A DNA stretch of 64,000 bases from the NCBI GenBank assembly GCA_038217425.1, contig JBBQPM010000001.1:1-64000 (forward strand), read 5' to 3'. The notes under the pieces were generated by a model that was not told the origin of the DNA, ran no database searches, and saw only the letters and a program-made list of their open reading frames with translations. A program made the position numbers and the translations under genes. The DNA comes from JAIEPT01 sp038217425 (GTDB lineage: Bacteria > Planctomycetota > Planctomycetia > Gemmatales > Gemmataceae). Shown piece after piece: positions 16,429-26,076 of the stretch (position 1 is its first letter; each line of letters opens with the position of its first letter).

Positions 16429-17991
16429 TTAAAGCGTCGGCCCCACCGACCACGGCGCGAACTCCTCCTCGCCGACGCCGTTCAGCTCGCTCTTGGTCTT
16501 CTTGCCAGACGCGACCTCGAGGATCTCCTCGAAGATCTGCTTGCCGACGACTTCCACCGGCGTGCCGGCGAGGATGACGCCGGCGTCGATGTCCATATCT
16601 TCAAGCATGTGCTCGTAGAGGGGCGTGTTGGTCGCGATCTTGATCGACGGCGCCGGCTTGCAGCCGAAGACACTGCCTCGGCCCGTCGTGAATACCAGCA
16701 CGTTCGCGCCGCCGGCGACGATGCCGGTCATGCTCACCGGATCGTAGCCGGGCGTGTCCATCACCACGAAGCCCTTGGTCTTGATCGGCTGAGCGTAGTT
16801 GACCACGTCCGTCATCGCGGTGCTGCCTGCCTTGGCGATCGCCCCCAGAGATTTCTCGTAGATCGTCGTAAGCCCGCCTTCTTTGTTGCCGGGCGAGGGA
16901 TTGTTGTTGATCTCGGCGCCCCAGATGCCGGTGTACCACTCCCACCACTTGATGCGGTCAACGAGCTTCTGCCCGACCTCGCGCGTCACGGCGCGGCGCG
17001 TCAAGATATGCTCGGCGCCGTAAATCTCAGGCGTCTCGGCAAGAACGGACGTGCCCCCCTGCGCGACGAGCAGATCGGACGCGACGCCCAGCGCGGGATT
17101 GGCAGTGACGCCGGAGTTACCGTCGGAGCCGCCGCAGTTGGTGCCGAGGATGAGGTGCTTCGCGGGGAGCTTGACTCGGCGGACGTCGTTGGCGAACGGC
17201 AACAGTTCGCCGACGGCCTTGACGCCCGCGCTGACGGTTTTGCTGATGCCGCCGCACTCTTGCACGGTGAGCACCAGCGGTGGCTTGCGCGAGCCGTTGA
17301 GCTGGATCAGGCCTTGATGTTCGATGAGGTGGATCGCTTGCCCGGTTTCGCAGCCCAGGCCGATGAGGATGTACGCGACGACGTTGGCGTGCCGCGCGAA
17401 GCCGGCGAGGGTGGCGTCGAGCTGATTGTGATCGGGTCCGCCGTACTGCATGGCGCAGCCCGCTTTGTGCGTGATCGCCACCACGCCGTCGACGTTGGGG
17501 AACCTCTCGAGCACGCCAGAGGCGCGCAGACGCTCGGAGATGTATTTACTGGTGCTCGCGGAGCAGTTCACGGTCGAGATGAGGGCGATGTAGTTGCGGG
17601 TGCCGTAGCGGTAGGGTTCGGCGCGCTCGGCGCCGCGGTCGTACCCCATGAAGTAGCGGGGTTCAGGCGTCGGCTGGGGCTTGGGGACATCTTGGCAGAA
17701 GGCGTAATCACGTTCGAAGAGGTCGGCCTTGACGTTGTGCACGTGGAGCCAATCGCCGGGGACAATGTCCTCGCCGGCGAAGCCGATGATTTGGCCGTAC
17801 TTGTAGACCGCCTTGCCCTTGGCGATGGAGCGGAGGGCGACCTTGTGGCCCAGACCGACTTTCTTGGGGAGGGTGATGTCGGCGCCTTCGTACTGCAGCG
17901 TGGTTCCTGCGGGGATGTTTTGAGCGGCAATGGCCACGTTGTCTTCCGGACGCAGATGCACCGCCACCTGGGACAAAGCCAGCGTGGACAT
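16429..17991 (-). CDS. altronate/galactarate dehydratase family protein (UxaA type)
   Basis: 520 residues from the ATG at 17991 (MSTLALSQVAVHLRPEDN), preceded by GGGAG; upstream codons lie inside a repeat. The N-terminal SAF domain (residues 5-100) carries NIPAGTTLQYEGADITLP. The body has the family pattern STVNCSAST, ITHKAGCAMQYGG, LGCETGQ, and GTNCGGSDGNSGVTANPALG, then the C-terminal cysteines GRGSVFGCKPAPSIKIATNT. These cysteines are thought to hold the metal or Fe-S site. It dehydrates a hexaric or hexonic acid, so it points to pectin or uronate breakdown. SAF and catalytic parts are fused in one chain, as in UxaA/GarD. Its 5' leader contains the hairpin at 18017-18088. Confidence 0.9.
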   Translation of the reverse strand: MSTLALSQVAVHLRPEDNVAIAAQNIPAGTTLQYEGADITLPKKVGLGHKVALRSIAKGKAVYKYGQIIGFAGEDIVPGDWLHVHNVKADLFERDYAFCQDVPKPQPTPEPRYFMGYDRGAERAEPYRYGTRNYIALISTVNCSASTSKYISERLRASGVLERFPNVDGVVAITHKAGCAMQYGGPDHNQLDATLAGFARHANVVAYILIGLGCETGQAIHLIEHQGLIQLNGSRKPPLVLTVQECGGISKTVSAGVKAVGELLPFANDVRRVKLPAKHLILGTNCGGSDGNSGVTANPALGVASDLLVAQGGTSVLAETPEIYGAEHILTRRAVTREVGQKLVDRIKWWEWYTGIWGAEINNNPSPGNKEGGLTTIYEKSLGAIAKAGSTAMTDVVNYAQPIKTKGFVVMDTPGYDPVSMTGIVAGGANVLVFTTGRGSVFGCKPAPSIKIATNTPLYEHMLEDMDIDAGVILAGTPVEVVGKQIFEEILEVASGKKTKSELNGVGEEEFAPWSVGPTL

Positions 17992-18016
17992 GATGAAACT
18001 CCCTTGAACAAGTAGA

Positions 18017-18088
18017 AGAGCCGCGACTGCGAAGGAGCGGCTTTGACGGGCGGGATACTCCAGGCCGCTCCCTCGCGGTCGCGGCTCT
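18017..18088. repeat. 25-bp inverted repeat in the leader of the UxaA-type gene
   Basis: AGAGCCGCGACTGCGAAGGA... (18017-18041) pairs with 18064-18088 with few mismatches around a 22-base loop. It lies 26 bases upstream of the start at 17991 on the minus strand, so it would be transcribed into the 5' leader if the promoter lies further up. Confidence 0.8.
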
Positions 18089-18219
18089 TTGTTTCCATTC
18101 AGCATACCGCCAGGGTCCGAGAACGCACAGGCGCGCCGAAAAATCGCTCTCGACTTCCGCCCCGCGTTTCGCGTAAACTACGGGCGCTTCGGCGAAAATG
18201 AGGTCTGCAAAAAGAAAAA

Positions 18220-18313
18220 CAAGCCGCAGAGGCCACGGAGAAATGCAGAAGACTTGATGAATTCGCGAATGTCCGCTTTATTCCTCTGTGTCCTCTGTGC
18301 CCTCTGCGGCTTG
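18220..18313. repeat. CACAGAGG-type inverted repeat, family F, upstream of the PKD gene
   Basis: CAAGCCGCAGAGG (18220-18232) pairs perfectly with CCTCTGCGGCTTG (18301-18313), and the inner parts (CCACGGAG against repeated CTCTGTG) pair imperfectly. The right arm ends 47 bases before the start codon at 18361. The same family is found at 52477-52559, also upstream of a start codon. Confidence 0.85.
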
Positions 18314-18360
18314 ATTTCTTGTCTTCTTTCGCCCGTCGCACTTGTCAAGGAGGACAAGCC

Positions 18361-19641
18361 ATGGCCGATGCACCCGAAACCAAGAATAGCCTTTTCAAAA
18401 CGCTCGTCACCAGCGCCCTCGGGATCATCGGCGGCGCCGTTGCCATGTGGCTCACTTCCTTCGTCAGCAGCGCCATCAAGCCCCCCAAGCCGCTCCCCAA
18501 CTTCGCCTTCCAGGTCGAAGGCCTGCACGTCACCTTCATGAATCGCTCGACCCACGCCCAGTACGGCTGGTGGGATTTCGGCGACAACACCGCGCTGGAA
18601 CCTTTCACGCCCGACAAGGATCGCGTCGTCCATCAGTTCCCCAAGCCCGGCACGTACAACGTCAAGCTCGCGCTCAAGAACATCCTGGGCGAGGAAAGCG
18701 AACGGACCGTCACCGTCGCTCTCAATGAAGACACAATGCCCAAGCCCGATATCCGCCAATTCCGCGTCAAAGCCCTCTCCGACGCGAACAAGACGCCGGT
18801 GACGTACGAGATCAGCGCCGAGCTGCGCAACGTCGATATGTGCATCTGGTCGCTGGGGGACGAGGTGCCGATGGAGGTCGTCAACGATCCGGGCAAGAGC
18901 ATTCGCAAGACCGTGACATTCGACGAGCCGGGCTTCAAGACGCTCAGGCTCTTCGTCCCCTACGGCAAGAAGCCGGTGGAGCGGAGCGAGACGATCTTCG
19001 TAACCGCGAATACGTTCCAAAGTTCGCCGAGCACGCCGGCGGCGCCGTCGGCGACCATCGCGCTCAACCTGACGTACGTGGCTGCGCCCGATAGTAAGAC
19101 CGAAACCTGGACGTACGTGGTGCCGCTCCCGTCGGGCTCCGGCGCCGTCGTGCCGTTTGAGACGCGGCCGCAGTCGGCGCTGCCTGGCTTCACGATCGCG
19201 AAGTACGAGATCTTGCCGAACAAGCAGATCAAGGACGGGCTGCCGCTGCTGTCCGCGGACCGCACCGGACTGAGTTACCGTGGCGAAGTATTTCGCCCGG
19301 CCTTCAATGTGAAGTCGATCACGATCCAGGCGCGGGTGTGGCTGGAGAAACCGGGGCAGTTGCAGGAAGTCAAACGCGATCCGGTGTACATGACGCTCAA
19401 GATCCCCGGCGAGACGATTTTGCCGTTGCCGGCGCTGGAGAGCGGTTGGATCGCGAAGGGGATCAAGATGGACCTGAAGATTCACGACGAGCGAAATCAA
19501 TCGCTGTTCGCGACGCAGAAGGATTTGCCGACGAACGCGCGGATCGTGGTAGGGGGCCGGGATGCGTACCTGACGGTCTCGCGGACGACGGATCATCTGA
19601 AGTTCGTGGTGCAGCAGAATCTGGTGGGGTCGGGGAACTAA
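18361..19641 (+). CDS. membrane-anchored PKD-domain protein
   Basis: 426 residues. The ATG at 18361 follows AAGGAGG. One transmembrane helix at about 14-38 (LVTSALGIIGGAVAMWLTSF) anchors it, with the rest outside. Residues about 50-125 form a PKD beta-sandwich (YGWWDFGDNTA ... HQFPKPGTYNVKLAL), and about 150-220 look like a second, less regular one (WSLGDEVPM ... KTVTFDEPGFKTLRLFV). The C-terminal 200 residues are beta-rich and not assigned. PKD domains bind proteins or glycans on the cell surface. It has no enzymatic motif. Confidence 0.85.
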   Translation: MADAPETKNSLFKTLVTSALGIIGGAVAMWLTSFVSSAIKPPKPLPNFAFQVEGLHVTFMNRSTHAQYGWWDFGDNTALEPFTPDKDRVVHQFPKPGTYNVKLALKNILGEESERTVTVALNEDTMPKPDIRQFRVKALSDANKTPVTYEISAELRNVDMCIWSLGDEVPMEVVNDPGKSIRKTVTFDEPGFKTLRLFVPYGKKPVERSETIFVTANTFQSSPSTPAAPSATIALNLTYVAAPDSKTETWTYVVPLPSGSGAVVPFETRPQSALPGFTIAKYEILPNKQIKDGLPLLSADRTGLSYRGEVFRPAFNVKSITIQARVWLEKPGQLQEVKRDPVYMTLKIPGETILPLPALESGWIAKGIKMDLKIHDERNQSLFATQKDLPTNARIVVGGRDAYLTVSRTTDHLKFVVQQNLVGSGN

Positions 19642-19642
19642 A

Positions 19643-19774
19643 GGCGAGCGGGGGACGTAAGTCCCCCCGGTACGTGATTCTACCCCCGGTACGTCATTCT
19701 TCAGAAAAGATCATCGACTGTACGATGTCCTGTATAGGCGCGACGTACCGGGGGACTTACGTCCCCCCCTCGCC
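19643..19774. repeat. about 32-bp inverted repeat, family B (GGGGGACGTAAGTCCCCC)
   Basis: The arm at 19643-19675 is nearly complementary to 19743-19774. Each arm contains the palindrome GGGGGACGTAAGTCCCCC. A third partial unit (CCCCCGGTACGTCA, 19683-19696) lies in the loop. It starts one base after the stop codon at 19641. A second copy is at 62644-62731. Confidence 0.9.
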
Positions 19775-19813
19775 TCCATACAATTCTCGTGGACGCCACC
19801 CACGAGGAACCCC

Positions 19814-20824
19814 ATGAAAGCTCTCCAACTTCGCGACGCCTTCGGCATCGACTCCCTCCAACTCGTCGACTTACCCGACCCAACTCCGGGGGCGGGCCAG
19901 GTGCTCGTCCGCGTCAAGGCGCTGTCGCTCAACTACCGTGATCTGATGATGGTGAAGGGGATCTACAATCCCAAGCTGAAGCTGCCGATCACGCCGCTGT
20001 CCGACGGCGCCGGCGAAATCGTCGCCGTCGGCCCGGGGGTTACCCGCGTCAAGGTCGGGCAGCGCGTCGCCGGCACGTTTTTCCAGAACTGGATCGCCGG
20101 CACGCTCACCGATGCGGCCGGCAAATCGGCGCTGGGGGGCGGCGGGCTCGGCGTTGGCGCGGAACTCGTCGTCCTCGCCGAGGACGGCGTCGTCTCCGTA
20201 CCCGCTCATCTCTCCGACGTCGAAGCCGCCACGCTCCCGTGTGCCGCCCTCACCGCCTGGAACGCACTCGTCGACAAGGGCAACGTCAAAGCCGGCGACA
20301 CCGTGCTCCTGCAAGGAACCGGCGGCGTCTCGCTCTTCGCCCTGCAGTTCGCCAAGATGCATGGTGCCCGCGTCATCATTACTTCGAGCAGCGACGCCAA
20401 ACTCGCTCGCGCCAAGGCCCTCGGCGCCGACGAAGTCATCAACTACAAAACGCACGCCAACTGGGACGAAATCGCCCGCCAACTCACCGCCGGCGTCGGC
20501 GTCGATCACGTCGTCGAAGTCGGCGGCGCCGGCACCCTCGGACAATCCCTCAAGGCCGTCCGCACCGCCGGCAGCATCTACCTCATTGGCGTCCTCTCCG
20601 GCAACGCCGCCGGCGTCAATCCCGTCCCCATCCTCATGAAACAGATTCGCGTCCAGGGCATCTTCGTCGGTAGCCGAGAAATGTTCGAGGCCATGAACCG
20701 CGCGATCGCTTTCGCGCAAATGCCGACGGTGGTCGACCGCGTGTTTCCCCTGGCCGAGGCGCAGGCCGCGTTTCGTCATCTCGAAAGCGGACAACACTTC
20801 GGCAAAGTTTGCTTGCAGGCGTGA
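19814..20824 (+). CDS. zinc-independent MDR-family NAD(P)H oxidoreductase
   Basis: 336 residues. GroES-like catalytic fold at 1-120 (LSLNYRDLMMVKG, ITPLSDGAGEIVAVGPGV) and Rossmann domain at about 125-265 (LLQGTGGVSLFALQFAKMHG, ITSSSDAKLARAKALGAD, INYKTHANWDEIARQLT). The cysteine/histidine/glutamate set that binds catalytic zinc in alcohol dehydrogenases is missing (NYRD replaces C-x-x-D), so it is closer to quinone oxidoreductases and enoyl reductases. It is likely cytosolic and NADPH-linked; the substrate is unknown. It converges on the aldo/keto reductase with one base between the stop codons. Confidence 0.9.
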   Translation: MKALQLRDAFGIDSLQLVDLPDPTPGAGQVLVRVKALSLNYRDLMMVKGIYNPKLKLPITPLSDGAGEIVAVGPGVTRVKVGQRVAGTFFQNWIAGTLTDAAGKSALGGGGLGVGAELVVLAEDGVVSVPAHLSDVEAATLPCAALTAWNALVDKGNVKAGDTVLLQGTGGVSLFALQFAKMHGARVIITSSSDAKLARAKALGADEVINYKTHANWDEIARQLTAGVGVDHVVEVGGAGTLGQSLKAVRTAGSIYLIGVLSGNAAGVNPVPILMKQIRVQGIFVGSREMFEAMNRAIAFAQMPTVVDRVFPLAEAQAAFRHLESGQHFGKVCLQA

Positions 20825-20825
20825 T

Positions 20826-21782
20826 TCACTTGAAGCGGGACGTTTCGGGATCGTTCATGTCGTAGCCGAGCGCATCAAGGGCAGTCCAGAGATCGTCCGG
20901 AATGGCGACGGACGCAAGGTCAAGTGTTTCCTGAATGCGCTGCGGTTTGCTGAAGCCGACGATGGTGGAATGAATCCGACGATCTCGCAGCGAGAATTGC
21001 AGCGCCGCGGCGGCGAGCGGCACGCCGTATTCTTTGCAGACGCCGTCCATCTGGCGCACGCGCTCGAGCATTTCGGGCGACATTTCCTGGTAACAATATC
21101 GGGCGTACGCCGCCGGGCCCTTGACGAGGACGCCGCTGCCGTACGGGGCGGCGTTGATGACGCCCATGCCCATTTCGGTCGCCAGGTCCAGCAGTGGGGC
21201 GGCGTTGCGGTTGAGAAGCGTGAAGCGATTGTGCGTGATCGCGACTTCGAAGCGCCCGGTGCGAATGTAGCGCATCATGAGATCGGTCGGGCCCCCCGCC
21301 AGGCCGAGATGCCCGATCACGCCCTGCGCTTTGAACCGCTCAAGCACCTCGACTGCGCCCCCCTTGGCCATGATTTGCTCGAATGGCGCATGTTCTGGAT
21401 CGTGCAGATGCACCAACGGCAGCTTGCTGAGGCCCAGAAGCTTCAAGCTTCGTTCGACCGAGCGCTGAATCTGATCGCCGCTGAAGTCGCCCGTTTGCAT
21501 GTGACGATCGGCCTTGGTGGCGACGACGTACCCCGCGGGGACGCCGCCCATTTCCGCGAGAACCAGACCGATGCGCCGTTCGCTTTCGCCGTCGCCGTAG
21601 GAATAAGCCGTATCGAGAAAGTTGATCGGCGACTGGAGCGCGGTCCGCAGCGTGGCGAGGGCCTGGTCCTCCGGGACGCCATAATCGAAGACCTCCGGCA
21701 TGTTGCCCAGCGGCGCGCAGCCGACACTAAGCGCCGTGACTTGCAAGGAGGTCGGACCAAGTTGGCGAAGCGGCAGGGTCAT
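20826..21782 (-). CDS. aldo/keto reductase
   Basis: 318 residues, normal AKR length, TIM barrel. The catalytic tetrad can be read: D57 in NFLDTAYSYGDGESERRIG, Tyr62 in the same stretch, a Lys in VVATKADRH, and His in LVHLHDPEHA. Members with this pattern include L-fucose/galactose dehydrogenase-like AKRs (LGL-GGPTD, VAITHNRFTLLNR). The cofactor segment near the end (STIVGFSKPQRIQETLD) is typical of NAD(P)H-binding AKRs. Substrate probably an aldose or aldehyde; not certain. Confidence 0.9.
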   Translation of the reverse strand: MTLPLRQLGPTSLQVTALSVGCAPLGNMPEVFDYGVPEDQALATLRTALQSPINFLDTAYSYGDGESERRIGLVLAEMGGVPAGYVVATKADRHMQTGDFSGDQIQRSVERSLKLLGLSKLPLVHLHDPEHAPFEQIMAKGGAVEVLERFKAQGVIGHLGLAGGPTDLMMRYIRTGRFEVAITHNRFTLLNRNAAPLLDLATEMGMGVINAAPYGSGVLVKGPAAYARYCYQEMSPEMLERVRQMDGVCKEYGVPLAAAALQFSLRDRRIHSTIVGFSKPQRIQETLDLASVAIPDDLWTALDALGYDMNDPETSRFK

Positions 21783-22093
21783 AATGGTTTTCTCTCAGGA
21801 TTCCAGGGGATCGGCTCATTGTAGCCCGCGACCGGCAATCAGCGAGATCCCCAGGCAAAAGTGACAGCCGACGTTCCTGACGTCTCCCGCTTCTGCCAAA
21901 TTGACAGGAACGAGCGGCACGCGCTTTCGGCAACGCAAAATCACAACGTCTTATCGTGTATTGGGTTGCGAATATGGTTTCGATTCGGCACAAAGGTTGC
22001 ATGCCGAGTCTCTTCGAAGATTCCCTGTACACCGTGAAACACCGTCGGCCTGGAATGTCCGGGTCGAGATGCCTATTACGAAGGAGAACCTGG

Positions 22094-23797
22094 ATGGCAG
22101 CTAAGCAACTGACCTACAGCGATGAAGCTCGCCAAAAGCTGCTCGCAGGCGTGAGCAAACTGGCCCGAGCGGTCAAATCGACCCTTGGTCCCCGTGGCCG
22201 AAATGCCGTCATCGACAAGGGTTGGGGCAGCCCGACCGTCACCAAGGACGGCGTCACCGTCGCCGAGGAGATCGAACTGCAGTGCCCCTATGAAAACATG
22301 GGCGCCCAGCTCGTGAAGGAAGCCGCCAGCAAGACCAGCGACGTCGCCGGCGACGGCACCACCACTGCCACCGTTCTCGCCGAAGCCATCTACCGCGAAG
22401 GCCTCAAGGCCATCACCTCCGGCGCCGACCCGATGGCCCTCACCCGCGGCATCCAGAAGGCCGTCGAGAAGATTGTCGCCGAACTCAAGCGCATCGCCGA
22501 GAAGGTCGACGACAAGGACGACAAGGAAATCATGGAAGTCGCCACCATCGCGGCGAACAACAACCGCGAGATCGGCGCCAAGCTGGCCGAAGCCATGAAG
22601 AAGGTCGGCGCCTCCAACGGCGTCATCACCGTCGAAGAAGGCAAAGCCGCCGAGACCGAAGTCGTCGTCGTTCAGGGCATGCAGTTCGACCGCGGCTACC
22701 TCTCGCCGCACTTCGTCACCAATCAAGAACAGATGCTCGTCGAGCTCGAGAATCCCTACATTCTCATCTACGAAGAAAAGATCACGACCGCCAAGGCGCT
22801 GATCCCGCTGCTCGAAACCATCTCGCAGAAGAAAGTCCCGCTGCTCATCATCGCTGAGGATCTCGAAGGCGAAGCCCTGGCGACGCTCGTCGTCAACAAG
22901 CTCAAGGGCATCCTGCAGGTCTGCGCCGTCAAGGCCCCGGGCTACGGCGATCGCCGCAAGGCGATCCTCGAAGACATCGCGACCCTGACCGCCGGCAAGC
23001 CGATCTTCAAGGATCTCGGCGTTCAGCTCGAGACGATCAAGATCACTGACCTGGGCCGTTGCAAAAAGGTCAAGATCGACGCGGAAAATTGCACGATCAC
23101 CGAAGGCGCCGGCGACAAGAAGGCGCTCGAAGGCCGTTGCAACATGATCCGCCAAGAGATCACCAAGACCGACAGCGAATACGACGTCGAGAAGCTGCAA
23201 GAGCGACTCGCGAAGCTCGCGGGCGGCGTGGCGCAGATCAAGGTCGGCGCCATGACCGAGACCGAAATGAAGGAACGCAAGGCCCTCTACGAAGACGCCC
23301 TGCATGCCACCCGTGCGGCCATCTCCGAAGGCATCGTCCCCGGCGGCGGCGTCGCGCTGATTCAGGCAGCCAAGGTTCTCGACGGTCTGAAACTGACCGA
23401 CGAAGACGAAGCGCTCGGCGTCAAGGTGATTCGCCAGGTCTGCGATATCCCCGCTCGCATGATCGCCGAGAACGCGGGCGTCGACGGTTCCGTCGTCGTC
23501 GCCACGATCCGTCGCTCCAAGGAAAAGAACCACGGCTATAACGCGCTCACCGCCGAGTTCACGGACCTGCGTAAAGCGGGCGTCGTTGATCCGGTCAAGG
23601 TGACGCGTAGCGCCCTGCAGAACGGCTCCAGCGTCGCCTGCCTGTTGCTCACCACCGAATCGCTCATCGCGGACGTTCCTTCAGACAAGAAGGACGACGA
23701 CCACCACCATCACCACGACGAAGGCGGCGGCGGGATGGGTGGAATGGGCGGCATGGGTGGTATGGGAGGCATGGGCGGCATGCCTGGAATGATGTAA
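22094..23797 (+). CDS. groEL: chaperonin GroEL, copy 1, with His-rich GGM tail
   Basis: 567 residues. The ATG at 22094 follows AAGGAG (22081-22086); the open frame upstream is not used. The 60-kDa chaperonin ring subunit folds proteins in an ATP-driven cage with GroES. Nucleotide-binding motifs are intact: STLGPRGRNAVIDK, TVTKDGVTVA, the DGTTT loop (AGDGTTTATVLAEAI), and the catalytic Asp in YEDALHATRAAISEG. The C-terminus has DDDHHHHHDE, then repeated GGM units ending GMPGMM, a normal cavity tail preceded by an unusual five-histidine run. It opens the operon groEL1-groES-groEL2. No CIRCE element (TTAGCACTC-N9-GAGTGCTAA) was found upstream. Confidence 0.97.
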   Translation: MAAKQLTYSDEARQKLLAGVSKLARAVKSTLGPRGRNAVIDKGWGSPTVTKDGVTVAEEIELQCPYENMGAQLVKEAASKTSDVAGDGTTTATVLAEAIYREGLKAITSGADPMALTRGIQKAVEKIVAELKRIAEKVDDKDDKEIMEVATIAANNNREIGAKLAEAMKKVGASNGVITVEEGKAAETEVVVVQGMQFDRGYLSPHFVTNQEQMLVELENPYILIYEEKITTAKALIPLLETISQKKVPLLIIAEDLEGEALATLVVNKLKGILQVCAVKAPGYGDRRKAILEDIATLTAGKPIFKDLGVQLETIKITDLGRCKKVKIDAENCTITEGAGDKKALEGRCNMIRQEITKTDSEYDVEKLQERLAKLAGGVAQIKVGAMTETEMKERKALYEDALHATRAAISEGIVPGGGVALIQAAKVLDGLKLTDEDEALGVKVIRQVCDIPARMIAENAGVDGSVVVATIRRSKEKNHGYNALTAEFTDLRKAGVVDPVKVTRSALQNGSSVACLLLTTESLIADVPSDKKDDDHHHHHDEGGGGMGGMGGMGGMGGMGGMPGMM

Positions 23798-23804
23798 ACC
23801 ACGA

Positions 23805-23867
23805 CGTTTAGCCGCCGCGTGCTGGCGGCGCGGATCGCCCGCGCCGCCAGCACACGGCAGCTAAACG
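23805..23867. repeat. 27-bp hairpin, family C, between groEL1 and groES
   Basis: The arm at 23805-23831 (starting CGTTTAGCCGCCGCG) pairs with 23841-23867 with two mismatches around a short loop. It lies 8 bases after the groEL1 stop and could lower readthrough into groES. A second copy flanks mqnE at 53715-53812. Confidence 0.9.
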
Positions 23868-23918
23868 CAATCAATTACGAATATTAACATACACATAATT
23901 CCGAAAGGATACATACTC

Positions 23919-24233
23919 ATGGCGAAAGAAAAAGAAGTCACCTTGAACCTCCGCCCCCTTGATGACCGCGTCGTCGTCGAACCCCTCGAAGCGGAAGAGA
24001 AGACCTCCGGCGGCATCCTCCTGCCCGACACCGCCAAGCAAAAGCCCCAGCGCGGCCGAATCGTCGCCGTTGGACCCGGCAAGCTCCTCGACAGCGGCAG
24101 CCGAGCCGCCCTCAGCGTGGCCAAGGGCGATGAAGTCATCTACGGCAAGTACTCCGGCAACGACATCACCGTCGCCAAGAAGGAACTCAAGATCCTGCGC
24201 GAAACCGACATCCTCGCCAAAGTCGTCAAGTAA
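23919..24233 (+). CDS. groES: co-chaperonin GroES
   Basis: 104 residues. The 10-kDa lid of the GroEL cage. LRPLDDRVVVEPLEAEEKTS holds the start of the fold, then the mobile loop (SGGILLPDTAKQKPQ, with the hydrophobic ILL that docks on GroEL) and GKVVAVGPGKLLDSG-like and YGKYSGNDI segments. The leader is unusually AT-rich (23865-23915) with AAAGGA before the ATG and a possible -10 (CATAAT, 23894-23899), so a promoter inside the operon is possible. It lies between two groEL genes, 45 bases before the second. Confidence 0.97.
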   Translation: MAKEKEVTLNLRPLDDRVVVEPLEAEEKTSGGILLPDTAKQKPQRGRIVAVGPGKLLDSGSRAALSVAKGDEVIYGKYSGNDITVAKKELKILRETDILAKVVK

Positions 24234-24278
24234 ACCGGCCTTCCACACGACATAACGCATTCACTGGAGATATTCAGA

Positions 24279-25898
<1,620 letters not shown>

Positions 25899-25904
25899 CC
25901 CAAC

Positions 25905-26072
25905 GTGGGGCACGTTTGCAACGTGCCGCTTCCGCAACGCGGCGCAAAAAACGGGTCTCGCGAAGTCAAGAAAGCGACAAGGGGAACGATTCCCTTGTCG
26001 CTTTTTTCGTGTCCCGAATGGGAAAGTAAACCTCGCTCGTTCTCTCGCGGCACGTTGAAAACGTGCCCCACG
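25905..26072. repeat. 25-bp inverted repeat, family E, enclosing the gro terminator
   Basis: CGTGGGGCACGTTTGCAACG... (25905-25929) and its reverse complement (26048-26072) match at 24 of 25 positions. Each arm holds the smaller palindrome CACGTT/AACGTG. The terminator at 25972 lies inside the loop. The right arm ends 4 bases from the PVC-dehydrogenase stop codon. Confidence 0.9.
25972..26007 (+). terminator. intrinsic terminator of the gro operon
   Basis: AAGCGACAAGGG (25972-25983) pairs with CCCTTGTCGCTT (25992-26003) around an 8-base loop, followed at once by a run of six T (26002-26007). Canonical form, 73 bases after the groEL2 stop. It is preceded by A residues, so it may act on the minus strand too. 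Confidence 0.92.
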
Positions 26073-26076
26073 ACGT

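Noticed and set aside
18089..18541. Open frame crossing the family F hairpin, 150 codons
   Set aside because: It reads through repeat sequence and overlaps the PKD gene in another frame.
21783..22093. CIRCE or sigma-32 element before groEL1
   Set aside because: Neither TTAGCACTC-N9-GAGTGCTAA nor CTTGAA/CCCCAT-like hexamers were found. A TTGACA at 21901 has no matching -10.
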